Notes: generated by a model not told the origin, from the sequence alone. Positions 44,776-53,469 are shown, counted from the stretch's first letter. The stretch is 64,000 nt of DNA from Streptomyces bluensis (GCF_014650715.1 NZ_BMVM01000012.1:62001-126000); one strand, 5' to 3'. Program-made: numbers and translations.

Positions 44776-46308
44776 GTGAGTACACGCAACGACCACGGCG
44801 CGATATCGGCCAACGAGAACGCGGCGTCCGGTTCCGGCCGGACCGCGTCGCGGCTGCCGCGACGCACCCTGCTGAAGGCGGCCGGAGCCACCACGCTCGT
44901 CACCGCGGCGGGTGCGGCCGTCGCGCGGCCTGCCGCGGCGGCGGAGCTGAAGGACTTCGACGTCATCGTCGTCGGCGCCGGCCTCGCCGGGGTCACCGCC
45001 GCGCGCGAGCTGAAGGCCCAGGGCAAGCGCGTCCTCCTGCTGGAGGCGCGCAACCGCATCGGGGGACGGACCTGGACCGACACCTACCTGGGACAGCAGA
45101 TCGAGCGCGGCGGCGCCTGGGTCGACCCGCTCCAGCCGTACGTGTGGCGGGAGCTGACCCGCTACAAGGTCCCGATCGTCGCCGACGCGGGGGTCGAGCG
45201 AAGCATCCTGCCCACCCTCGACGGGTTCCAGGAGTACGACCCGGCCGAGGCGTACGCCCGCCAGAAAGAGCTGTTCACCCCGTTCTTCGAGGACGGCAAC
45301 CGGGAGTACTTCGAGCGCCCCTACGAGCCCCTCTACCGCGAGGACCTGGTGCGCAGGCACGACGGGTTCTCGCTGCGCGACCGGCTCGACCAGCTGACGT
45401 ACGCCCCTGACGAAGAGATCCGGCTCACCAGCACGACCTCGCTGTACGGCGGCTCCAGCAAGCGCGGCGCGCTGACCCACCTCACCCAGTGGTGGGCGCT
45501 GTCCGGCTGGAACTTCGACGGCTTCCACGGCGTCAACACCTACCGTCCGAAGGACGGCACGGTCTCCCTGCTCAAGGCCATCCTGACGGAGGCGGCGCCC
45601 ACGCTGCGCCTGAACTCCCCGGTGGCCTCGGTCGAGCAGGACGGCAGCCGGGTCCGCGTCGTCACCCGCGCCGGGGAGCATTTCGTCGCACCCGAGGTCA
45701 TCATGGCCGTACCGGTCAACGTGTGGAAGACGATCCGGTTCACCCCGGGGCTGCCGGAGGCGCACCTCACGGCCTCCACCGCGGGCATCGGCGTGCCGCA
45801 CGAGAAGAAGCTGTGGCTGGACCTGAAGCAGCCCGCCGACCGCTTCGTCGCGGAGGCCCCGGAGGGGCACCCGATCTGCATCATGGGCCGCTTCGACGTG
45901 GGCCAGCCGGTGGTGGCGTTCAGTGTGAAGGACACCTTCGACGTACGGGACGGCAGGCAGGTCGAGGCGGCGGTGAAGGACATCCTCCCGGACGCCGAGT
46001 TGCTCGGCTACACGGCCCACGACTGGCACGCGGACGAGTTCGCGCTGGGTGTCGGCGCCTTCCGCCAGCCGTTCCAGCTGACCCGGCTGCACCGCGACAT
46101 CCAGAAGCCGCACGGCCGCGTCAAGTTCGCGGGCGGCGACATCGCCGACGGCTGGAGCGGCTACATGGACGGCGCCGTCGAGTCGGGCATCCGCGCGGCC
46201 GGCGGCAAGCTCCTGACCGCCACTGAGATCAAGCATCTGACGAGCGCGGCGGCCCTGCGGGCCCCGCAGGTCGACCGCCGGCTGTACCGCTCGATGTCGG
46301 CGTTCTGA
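44776..46308 (+). CDS. Tat-exported flavin monoamine oxidase
   Basis: 510 aa. The N-terminus holds a twin-arginine signal (LPRRTLLKAAGATTLVTAAG) with an Ala-rich cleavage region (ARPAAAAE), so the enzyme is predicted to fold with FAD and be exported. The FAD domain follows: VIVVGAGLAGVTAARELKA, LEARNRIGGRTWT and the C-terminal VKFAGGDIADGWSGYMDGA. It belongs to the flavin amine oxidase/polyamine oxidase family and would oxidise an amine to an imine with O2. GAGGAG lies four bases before the GTG start. A 16-bp palindrome (44741-44756) lies in its promoter. It probably performs a late oxidation outside the cytoplasm; coelimycin also uses an exported FAD oxidoreductase. Confidence 0.9.
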   Translation: MSTRNDHGAISANENAASGSGRTASRLPRRTLLKAAGATTLVTAAGAAVARPAAAAELKDFDVIVVGAGLAGVTAARELKAQGKRVLLLEARNRIGGRTWTDTYLGQQIERGGAWVDPLQPYVWRELTRYKVPIVADAGVERSILPTLDGFQEYDPAEAYARQKELFTPFFEDGNREYFERPYEPLYREDLVRRHDGFSLRDRLDQLTYAPDEEIRLTSTTSLYGGSSKRGALTHLTQWWALSGWNFDGFHGVNTYRPKDGTVSLLKAILTEAAPTLRLNSPVASVEQDGSRVRVVTRAGEHFVAPEVIMAVPVNVWKTIRFTPGLPEAHLTASTAGIGVPHEKKLWLDLKQPADRFVAEAPEGHPICIMGRFDVGQPVVAFSVKDTFDVRDGRQVEAAVKDILPDAELLGYTAHDWHADEFALGVGAFRQPFQLTRLHRDIQKPHGRVKFAGGDIADGWSGYMDGAVESGIRAAGGKLLTATEIKHLTSAAALRAPQVDRRLYRSMSAF

Positions 46309-46382
46309 CCCGCGCTCCCGGCCCGGTCTCCCCCCGATCTGCCGACGGTCTACGGGCGGTCTTCGGAAACCGGCGCCGCATC

Positions 46383-46412
46383 ACCGGCAGCGGACTTCGG
46401 TCCGCTGCCGGT
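46383..46412 (+). terminator. Hairpin with CTTCGG loop after the amine oxidase gene
   Basis: Perfect 12-bp arms (46383-46394 and 46401-46412) around a stable CTTCGG loop, 75 bp past the stop. A clear T-run is missing. It separates the amine oxidase from the P450 gene. Confidence 0.75.
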
Positions 46413-46489
46413 TTCAGATCTCTCACGCATTCCTTTTACGCCCGCGGAATTCACCGTGGCCCGAGAAACGCGAGGATAAGGTCAGGATC

Positions 46490-47677
46490 ATGAGCATAGC
46501 TTCGGATACTCTCGCAAAGGATCCGGCGGAGTCACTGTTCGCCTGGTTCCGTTCGATGCTCGACACCCAGCCGGTGTACCGGGACCCGGAAAAGGGATGG
46601 CAGGTGTTCGGTTACGCCGACATCTCCCGGATCCTCGCCGACACGACCACCTTCTCCTCGGACACCGCCCACGCGTTCAATCCACCGCAGCCCGATCTCG
46701 ACTTCTTCGACATGGGCAACCTGGTGACGACGGACCCGCCCCGGCACCGCCAGCTCCGCTCGGTGATCAGCTCCGTGTTCACCGCACGGGCCGTGACCGG
46801 GCTGACGCCCCGGATCGAGAAGATCACCAACGCCCTGCTCGACGGGGTGGGCGGCGCCGACCGCTTCGACCTGATCGACTCGCTGGCCTACGCCCTGCCC
46901 ATCAACGTGATCCTGGAACTGCTGGGCCTGCCGGTCGAGGACGAGCCGCTGTTCCGGGTGTGGGGCGAGGCCCTCGGCACAGTGGACGCCGCGACCGTTC
47001 CCCCGGAGCAGCTGGAGAACGAAGTCGTCCCGGCGGTACGAGAGATGAACGCGTATCTGCTGGAGCACGTACGGCGGCTGCGCAAGAACCCCACTGACGA
47101 TGTGCTCAGCAGGCTCGCGGGCGCCAAGGTCGACGGCACGTACCTGGACGACGGTGAGATCGTCGGGGTGACCGGTCTGACCATGTTCGCCGGGCACGCC
47201 ACCACGATGGCCCTCATCGGCAACGCCGTCCTCCTCTTCGACCGGCACCCGGAGGTCGGGGCCGCGGTGCGCGCGGACCGCTCGCTGCTGCCGGGCGCGC
47301 TGGAGGAGGTGCTACGGCTGCGGCCGCCGTTCCCGAGGCTGGCCCGGGTCACCACCGCCGACACCGAGCTGGGCGGTCACACGATCCCCGCCGGGTCGCT
47401 GGTGACGCCGTGGATCGGGGCCGCGAACCGGGACGGCTCACGGTTCCCCGACCCGGACCGGTTCGACATCCACCGCACCACCAGCCACCTGGTGTTCGGG
47501 CAGGGCATCCACTTCTGCCTCGGCGCGCCGCTGGCCCGTCTTGAGGCGAAGGTCGCCCTGAACATCCTGATGGACCGTTACCGGGACATCGCGGTGGACG
47601 AGACCGGCTCCCTGGAGTTCGAGAACCCCAGGCAGCTGATCTCGCCCACTCGGCTACCGGTACGGGTGTCCGGCTGA
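46490..47677 (+). CDS. Cytochrome P450 with an atypical I-helix
   Basis: 395 aa, the normal size for soluble actinobacterial P450s. The heme loop FGQGIHFCLGAPLA carries Cys343, EEVLRL is the ExxR motif, and TDPPRHRQLRSVISSVF is the C-helix region. The I-helix reads FAGHATT, with Ala237 where most P450s have the acidic residue of the acid/alcohol pair needed for normal O2 protonation, so its chemistry may be unusual or substrate-assisted. No ferredoxin gene lies nearby. It converges on the regulator gene, the two overlapping by 24 bp at their 3' ends. Probably a late oxidation of the alkaloid. Confidence 0.93.
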   Translation: MSIASDTLAKDPAESLFAWFRSMLDTQPVYRDPEKGWQVFGYADISRILADTTTFSSDTAHAFNPPQPDLDFFDMGNLVTTDPPRHRQLRSVISSVFTARAVTGLTPRIEKITNALLDGVGGADRFDLIDSLAYALPINVILELLGLPVEDEPLFRVWGEALGTVDAATVPPEQLENEVVPAVREMNAYLLEHVRRLRKNPTDDVLSRLAGAKVDGTYLDDGEIVGVTGLTMFAGHATTMALIGNAVLLFDRHPEVGAAVRADRSLLPGALEEVLRLRPPFPRLARVTTADTELGGHTIPAGSLVTPWIGAANRDGSRFPDPDRFDIHRTTSHLVFGQGIHFCLGAPLARLEAKVALNILMDRYRDIAVDETGSLEFENPRQLISPTRLPVRVSG

Positions 47678-50143
47678 CCTCGGCAGACAGAGGTCCGGCG
47701 CGGCGGTCTGCGGGCCGCCCGCGCCGGGGCCGCACCGCTCGTCCCTGAGGGAGGCCGAGCCGGACGCCAGGATGCGGCGCAACTGGGCGCGACGGGCGGC
47801 CGGATCGTCACCCGCCCCCTCCAGCAGCGCCTGCAACAGTCCCCCGGCGGCGGTGTTGGGGCCGCCGGCCGTGGTGGACATCAGGAACTCCAGCAGCCGG
47901 TCGATGGCCGCGTCGGAGATCGGCTCCAGGGTGAGCGTGAGTCCGTGCCGGATACCGCTGCCCCATTCCGGGCGCCGTTTGAGCAGCTCCGGCCGGGCGG
48001 TGGCGATCACCAGCAGCGGCAGCGAGCCCACCGGCGGCGCGAGGTCCTCGACGAAGTCCACCAGGACGTCGTCGGCCCAGTGCAGGTCCTCGAAGACCAC
48101 CACGAGCGGGCCCCGCCCCGCTATCTCCGCGAGCAGCTGCCGCGACGCGGCCAGGGCGTCGCCGACCGCGACCCGGGTGCTCGCGCAGACCTCGGCGTCG
48201 AGGAGCGGGTGCAGACACGTCAGCATCCACTGCCGCTCCTCCTCGGCCTCGACCAGCCGCTCGACGGTGGCGCTGAGCTTGGCCCGTGTCGTCTCGGGCG
48301 AGTCGCCCCGCAGGATGCCGCAGCAGGACGCCACCAGGTCGTACAGGACTTCCAGCGGCTCCTCGCCGATGACGGGCCGGCTGCGTACCACCAGCAGCCG
48401 TACGGCCTCCGGGTTGGCCGCGACCCGCCGCTCGAACTCCATGATGAACCGGGTCTTGCCGATGCCGGGCTCCCCCAGCACCGTCACCAGATGGGGCGTC
48501 GCCTGGTGCCGGGTGCGCTGGAGCAGGCCGCGCAGCACGTCCAGGTCGTACTCGCGGTCGATCACGGGTACGGCGTGCAGGGCGACGTACTCCTGGCGGA
48601 AGCCCCCGACCTGCCAGCCGGGCGAGGAGTCGCCGCGGTGGTAGGTGACCGCGAACTCGGTGGCGCGGCGGGTGGCGTCGCAGACCCGGATTTCCCCGGC
48701 GGGGGTGAGGGACAGCAGGGTGTGGCACTCGTCGAGGAGAGCGCCGTTGACCGACGGCGGGACCTCGCCTCGGTCGGGCTGGTAGCGGACGAGCGCCTCG
48801 CCGGTGGCGACCGCCGCCTGGACGGAGACCCCGCGCGCGGCCGTGGCCGGTCCGGCGGGGCCCGCCGCGACACCGAGGCGGTCGCGGATCGTCATCGCCG
48901 CGTGCACCGCGCGTTCGGCGTCGTCCTCGCCGGTGCGGGGCACCCCGAACAGGGCGAGCCAGATGGAGCCGATCGAGGCGGTGACCGTACCGCCGAGGCA
49001 CTCGACCTCCTCGCGGATGACCGTGGCCGCGTTCTCGGCGGCCTCGTCGATCCGCTCGGGGTCGCTGTCGCCGTCCTCCGGGCTGAGCTGGGCGCGCACG
49101 ATGAGGACGCTGACGTCCTTGCGCTCGGCCACCATGGTCCGCAGCACCGGCGGTGCGGGCGCCTCCGTGGTCGGCCGTTCGGCGGTCGGCGGCCGGGTGG
49201 CCGGCTCCTCCGGAGCCGTGCTCTCCCCGACCCGGCGGTCGCGGGGTACGGCCGGTACGGCGGGGGTCTCCGGCTGCGCGGGTACGGCGTCCCCGCCCGG
49301 TACGCCCGGCGGGGCCGGCTCCGCGCGGTCACGTGGGGCGCCCGTCATGAGCAGCTCGATCTGCTGCCGGACGCCGGCCGGGACCAGTGCCGGGTCATGG
49401 ACGAGAATGGCCTGCTGCAAGGCCTTGAGGGCGTGGCCCGGTTCGAGTCCGAGTTTTTCCACCATTTCGGTGCGGGCGCCCTGGTAAACGTCCAATGCGT
49501 CCGTCTGCCGCCCCGACCGGTAGAGCGCCAGCATGAGTTGTCCGAGCAGCCGTTCCCGCAGCGGCTCGGTGGCAACCGTCTTCTCCAACTCGCCGAGAAT
49601 GCGGTGATGATGACCGCATGCCAACTCGGCCTCGAAATAGTGCTCCAGAGCGTCCAGCCGGGCGTTCCTGACAGAAGTCAGCTCGGGCCAGTCAATTCCG
49701 GTTTCCACCAGGTCCGCCAACACCGGTCCCCGCCACAGGGCCAGTGCGTCCCGCAGCAGCAGGGAGGCGTTTTCCGGCGATCCCGCCGCCAGTTCCGCGC
49801 GACCCTTTTCGACCAGACCCCGGAAGTTGTGGAGGTCCGTCCGGTCGGGCGCGACCCGCAGCATGTAGCCCGGGGCCTGGCTCAACAGCTCCACACAGCC
49901 GGCGTCGCGCTCGACCGGGGAGAGCGCCCTGCGCAGTCTCCACACGGAGTTCTGCAGTATTTTCCGGGCCGACTTGGGCGCCTTGCCGACCGGCCACAAC
50001 GCCTCTATCAACTGACTGCTCGCCACCACCCGGTTGGTGTTCAGCAACAGAAACCCGAGTGTCGCACGTTGTCTCGTTCCGCCCAGTCCGACCAACTGGT
50101 CGCTGCAAACGACCTCTAATGGTCCCAGCATTCGAAACCGCAT
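47654..50143 (-). CDS. PimR-like SARP regulator with cyclase-like and ATPase domains
   Basis: 829 aa. The SARP part has a winged-helix DNA-binding domain (1-95; RATLGFLLLNTNRVV, LQNSVWRLRRAL) and a BTAD-like helical domain (100-245). A Pro-rich linker (260-330) leads to a class III cyclase-like domain (about 336-505) whose metal-binding Asp is replaced (LIVRA), then an AAA-type ATPase with Walker A LGEPGIGKTRF (about 556) and Walker B VVVFEDLHWADD (about 679). There is no C-terminal LuxR HTH. The layout matches PimR, a pathway activator. A rare TTA codon at position 9 (50117-50119) should make translation depend on the bldA tRNA. GGGGGAAAG precedes the ATG. It is the likely activator of the cluster. 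Confidence 0.92.
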   Translation of the reverse strand: MRFRMLGPLEVVCSDQLVGLGGTRQRATLGFLLLNTNRVVASSQLIEALWPVGKAPKSARKILQNSVWRLRRALSPVERDAGCVELLSQAPGYMLRVAPDRTDLHNFRGLVEKGRAELAAGSPENASLLLRDALALWRGPVLADLVETGIDWPELTSVRNARLDALEHYFEAELACGHHHRILGELEKTVATEPLRERLLGQLMLALYRSGRQTDALDVYQGARTEMVEKLGLEPGHALKALQQAILVHDPALVPAGVRQQIELLMTGAPRDRAEPAPPGVPGGDAVPAQPETPAVPAVPRDRRVGESTAPEEPATRPPTAERPTTEAPAPPVLRTMVAERKDVSVLIVRAQLSPEDGDSDPERIDEAAENAATVIREEVECLGGTVTASIGSIWLALFGVPRTGEDDAERAVHAAMTIRDRLGVAAGPAGPATAARGVSVQAAVATGEALVRYQPDRGEVPPSVNGALLDECHTLLSLTPAGEIRVCDATRRATEFAVTYHRGDSSPGWQVGGFRQEYVALHAVPVIDREYDLDVLRGLLQRTRHQATPHLVTVLGEPGIGKTRFIMEFERRVAANPEAVRLLVVRSRPVIGEEPLEVLYDLVASCCGILRGDSPETTRAKLSATVERLVEAEEERQWMLTCLHPLLDAEVCASTRVAVGDALAASRQLLAEIAGRGPLVVVFEDLHWADDVLVDFVEDLAPPVGSLPLLVIATARPELLKRRPEWGSGIRHGLTLTLEPISDAAIDRLLEFLMSTTAGGPNTAAGGLLQALLEGAGDDPAARRAQLRRILASGSASLRDERCGPGAGGPQTAAPDLCLPRSAGHPYR

Positions 50144-50430
50144 CGCTTTCCCCCATTACAAGATTCCTCAAGTTCTTGCAAGCGATCGCCTTCGAGGCCC
50201 CTTGCAGGGGCATGCCCAGGTGTCAGTCGTGCCACCCCCGTGCCCCCCGCCTCCGCAAGTCGACGCGCCGAGCCGCTCACGAATACCTGTCCACAAGTGA
50301 CACACGAGCCTCGTCTTCCGGTCAAGTTTTCTCAGGAAGCGGGCCGTTTTATGGCCGGATCCAGGCGGCTCACAGACTCCGCACAGACGAAGGCCGGTGG
50401 GCGATGCCGGCGGGTGGTGGTCCGCCCCCG
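50144..50430. promoter_or_regulatory. Promoter region of the SARP regulator gene
   Basis: 287 bp between the thioesterase stop and the regulator start, both on the minus strand. It holds a 6-bp stem hairpin (50197-50211) and the palindrome CTTGCAAG near 50175. No gene and no CGGTAA heptamer are visible. Confidence 0.5.
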
Positions 50431-51225
50431 TCAGCCGGCGCGGGTGGGCAGCAGTCCGCGGATCAGGTCGATGACGTCCCCGGCATGGTCGTTGAGGAAG
50501 AAGTGACCGCCCGCGAGCACCCGGATGCGGAAGTCGCCCGAGGTCTGCTCGCCCCAGGTTCGGACCTCCTCGACGGTCGCCTCCGGGTCACGGTCGCCGG
50601 TGAGGGCGACCACGGGACAGGACAGCGGCCGGCCGGGGGTGTCCTCGTATGAGGCGAGGGCCCTGTAGTCGCCGCGCAGCGCGGGCAGGATCAGCTCCAG
50701 CACTCCCGGGTCGTCGAGGACCAGGGCGTCCGTGCCGCCCAACCCGCGTATCCGCCGGACCAGTTCGGCGTCACCCACTGGCCACTCCCGGTTCCTTCCC
50801 CGGGCGGCAGCCGGTCCGCGGCGGCCCGACACGACGAGCAGTTGCGGCTCCTCGCCGGGCCGCCGGGCGAGCCGTACGGCCACCTCGTACGCGAGTGAGG
50901 CCCCCATGCTGTGCCCGAGCAACGCCCGGGGACGGTCTCCCCTCGGGCCCAGCGCCTCGGCGATCAGGTCGGCCAGCAGATGCAGATCCTCGACCGGCGC
51001 CTCACGCAACCGGTCGAGCCGTCCCGGATACTGCACGGCCGCCACGTCCACGGTCGGAGCGAGTGCGCGAGCCAGGGGCTGCCAGTAGGTGGCGGAGCCG
51101 CCCGCGTGCGGGAAGCAGACCAGTTCGCACTCCGCGCCGCGGCCGGGACCAGTAAGCGCGTTCTCCGCCGATGGGAAGCGTCGAAACCAGACGTTCCGTT
51201 GTTGGCTCACCTCGACCAGCTCCAC
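50431..51225 (-). CDS. Type II thioesterase
   Basis: 264 aa, standard size for the external editing thioesterases of PKS/NRPS clusters. Catalytic motifs: nucleophile Ser in LLGHSMGASLAYE, Asp in ALTGDRDPEATVEE, His in LAGGHFFLNDH; the N-terminus has the usual CFPHAGGSATYWQ. Such enzymes clear aberrant acyl groups, for example acetyl units from mis-decarboxylated malonyl, from the carrier proteins; they do not release the product. Since PKS3 ends in a reductase, this is consistent. It lies upstream of the regulator on the same strand and is the last recognisable cluster gene. Confidence 0.93.
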   Translation of the reverse strand: MELVEVSQQRNVWFRRFPSAENALTGPGRGAECELVCFPHAGGSATYWQPLARALAPTVDVAAVQYPGRLDRLREAPVEDLHLLADLIAEALGPRGDRPRALLGHSMGASLAYEVAVRLARRPGEEPQLLVVSGRRGPAAARGRNREWPVGDAELVRRIRGLGGTDALVLDDPGVLELILPALRGDYRALASYEDTPGRPLSCPVVALTGDRDPEATVEEVRTWGEQTSGDFRIRVLAGGHFFLNDHAGDVIDLIRGLLPTRAG

Positions 51226-51508
51226 GTTTCCGCCCCCAACGGCCTCTTCACAGCGCCTGCTTCGCGGCGCCTCCGCACCTCACCAGACATCCAAGGGACC
51301 TCTCGAACGGGTTCGCGCATCGTCGATTCACGCGCATCGTCGCATCCCCGCCTCACATCCCGCCCGGCATTTCTTCACCATCTCCCCCCACCTCCCCTGT
51401 CCTGCCCACCCCGCACCGCGATCACGCCGACGCCACCGCACCCGTACACCACATGTGGTCCCACCCCGAACTCACGCACGGCCGCGTGAGCGGCTTGCGG
51501 GCACCAGA
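51226..51508. other. Intergenic region between thioesterase and tRNA-Thr
   Basis: About 280 bp with no convincing gene. Short frames here have poor codon bias and no ribosome site. It should hold the thioesterase promoter. No copy of the tRNA 3' end and no regulator heptamer were seen. Confidence 0.6.
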
Positions 51509-51543
51509 AAGCCCCAGGTCAGCGACTATCTGACCTGGGGCTT
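51509..51543 (-). terminator. Terminator of the tRNA-Thr gene
   Basis: A 14-bp perfect stem (51509-51522 with 51530-51543) and a 7-nt loop, just downstream of the tRNA 3' end on the minus strand. Confidence 0.88.
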
Positions 51544-51548
51544 CTCGG

Positions 51549-51622
51549 AGCCGCCTTCGGGATTCGAACCCGAGACCTACGCATTACGAGTGCGTTGCTC
51601 TGGCCATCTGAGCTAAGGCGGC
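51549..51622 (-). tRNA. tRNA-Thr, anticodon CGT
   Basis: The minus strand folds as a full cloverleaf: acceptor GCCGCCT/AGGCGGC, D arm GCTC...GAGC, anticodon stem ACGCA/TGCGT around CTCGTAA (anticodon CGT), T arm TCGGG-TTCGAAT-CCCGA and discriminator T. CCA is not encoded. Its 3' end faces the PKS cluster. Confidence 0.97.
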
Positions 51623-51756
51623 GCGCTGTCCGCACTATGGTGCGATCAGCAACGTCGGTAAGTCTACACAGTTTCCGGGGTGCTCCGTACCAGCCCCTGA
51701 AGCACCCCGGAGACAGCCCGGAGACATGACGGGGGCACCCCGGAAGGGGATCGTGA

Positions 51757-53469
51757 TCAGGCCTGTGAGCAGCGCTTTCCCCGGGTGGGAGGGGTGCCGT
51801 CGAGGAGGTAGGTGTTGATCGCGGAGTCGATGCACCGGCTGCCGCGGCCGTACGCCGTGTGGCCGTCGCCGTCGTACGTGAGGAGGCGTCCCGAGGACAG
51901 CTGGGAGGCGAGGGCGCGGGCCCAGTGGTACGGGGTCGCCGGGTCGCGGGTGGTGCCGACGACGACGATCGGGGCCGCACCCTTCGCCGCGATGCGGTGG
52001 GGGGTGCCGGTGGGCATCACCGGCCAGTACGCGCAGCTCAGCGACGACCAGGCGAGAAAGCGGCCGAAGACCGGGGAGGCCTTCTCGAAGGCGGGGAGCG
52101 CCCGCCGCGCCTGCTCGGGGGTCGAGAACGCCGACGGGGAGTCCAGGCAGTTCACGGCGGCGTTGGCGGACATCAGGTTCGCGTACTCGCCGTCCGCGCC
52201 CCGCTCGTAGTAGCCGTCCGAGAGGGCGAGCAGGCCGGAGCCGTCCCTGTGGTCGATCGCCCGGGTGAGGGCCTGGCGCAGCCGGGGCCACGACTTCTCG
52301 TTGTACATCGCCGCGACCACCCCCGTGGTGGCCAGGGATTCGCCGAGGGCACGGCCGCCGGAGTCTCCGGCCGGGATGGGTTTCGCGTCGAGCCGGCCGA
52401 GGAATGCCTTCAGTTTCCTGCCCGCTTCAGCCGGGGTCGCGTCGGCGCCGCCCAGCGGGCAGTCCCGCTGCCGCACACAGTCCTTCGCGAACGAACGGAA
52501 CGCCGTCTCGAACCCCGCCGTCTGGTCCTCGTTCAGCTTGCGGGCGGGCAGGGACGGGTCCATCGCGCCGTCCAGGACCAGCCGGCCGACGCGCTCGGGG
52601 AACAGCTCCGCATACGTCGCGCCGAGGAACGTCCCGTACGACGCCCCGACGTACGTCAGCCGCTTGTCGCCCAGCACCGCGCGCAGGATGTCCATGTCCC
52701 GGGCGGCCTCGACCGTCGAGACATGGCGCAGCAACCGCGGGGCCTGCGCGCCGCAGCCGTTCGCGAACTCCTTGAAGGCGGAGACCAGTTCGTCGGTCTC
52801 CCGCCGGTCGTCGGGGGTGAAGTCGGTCTGCGTGTACGCGTCCATCCGGCGTCCGCTGAGGCATTCGACCGGCTCGCTGCCGGCGACACCGCGCGGGTCG
52901 ACGGCCACCAGGTCGTAGCGGGCGCGGACCGCCGCCGGGTAGGCGATGCCCGCGTACGACCGCAGGTAGCCGACGGCCGCGCTGCCCGGTCCGCCGGGGT
53001 TGAGCAGCAGCGAGCCGAGACGCTTGCCGGGGCCGGTGGCCTTCTTGCGGCTGACGGCCAGCCTGAGGTCGCCACGGCCCGGCGTGGCGTAGTCGAGTGG
53101 CGCCTTCAACGTGGCGCACTCGAAGCCGCGGCCACCGCAGCTGCGCCAGGTGAGCTTCTGCCCGTAGTACGGGGTCAGAGCCGACGGTGTGGCGCCGGGC
53201 AGCGCATGGAGCGCCGGTGTTCCCGATCTCGCCGTGGTCCCCGGCGTCGTGGTCCCTGTCGCCGTCGCCCTTGTCGCCGACGCCGCCGATGTCGAGCTGC
53301 CCAAGGAGCAGGCCGAGACGAGCAGCGCGGAGGCGAGGAGGAATCCGGTGGTCGTACGCAGGGAACGCAAGGTACGCAGCGTTCGGTTCCGGCGGTCCGG
53401 ACGAGCGTGGGGCCGAGCGTGGGTGGTCGTGCCGCTGGAGGGCAACCGGGGGCAGCTCCTGATGTGCAT
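51757..53469 (-). CDS. Secreted lipoprotein alpha/beta-hydrolase, tripeptidyl-aminopeptidase type
   Basis: 570 aa. A basic N-terminus and hydrophobic stretch end in the lipobox LLVSAC, so the protein is predicted to be lipid-anchored outside the membrane. The alpha/beta hydrolase fold shows the nucleophile motif GASYGT (TYVGASYGTFLGATYAE), Asp in VVGTTRDPATPYHW and His in TYDGDGHTAYG within a TAP-like C-terminal domain. Relatives in Streptomyces are mycelium-associated proteinases that trim peptides from the N-terminus. It stands between tRNA-Thr and holB and belongs to the core flank. No ribosome site is obvious before the ATG chosen, so the start may lie a few codons downstream. Confidence 0.87.
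   Translation of the reverse strand: MHIRSCPRLPSSGTTTHARPHARPDRRNRTLRTLRSLRTTTGFLLASALLVSACSLGSSTSAASATRATATGTTTPGTTARSGTPALHALPGATPSALTPYYGQKLTWRSCGGRGFECATLKAPLDYATPGRGDLRLAVSRKKATGPGKRLGSLLLNPGGPGSAAVGYLRSYAGIAYPAAVRARYDLVAVDPRGVAGSEPVECLSGRRMDAYTQTDFTPDDRRETDELVSAFKEFANGCGAQAPRLLRHVSTVEAARDMDILRAVLGDKRLTYVGASYGTFLGATYAELFPERVGRLVLDGAMDPSLPARKLNEDQTAGFETAFRSFAKDCVRQRDCPLGGADATPAEAGRKLKAFLGRLDAKPIPAGDSGGRALGESLATTGVVAAMYNEKSWPRLRQALTRAIDHRDGSGLLALSDGYYERGADGEYANLMSANAAVNCLDSPSAFSTPEQARRALPAFEKASPVFGRFLAWSSLSCAYWPVMPTGTPHRIAAKGAAPIVVVGTTRDPATPYHWARALASQLSSGRLLTYDGDGHTAYGRGSRCIDSAINTYLLDGTPPTRGKRCSQA

Noticed and set aside
51549..51622. tRNA-Thr as attachment site of a recent integrative element
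   Set aside because: No duplicated tRNA 3' end, integrase, excisionase or transfer gene was seen in the window; kept only as a low-weight evolutionary hypothesis.
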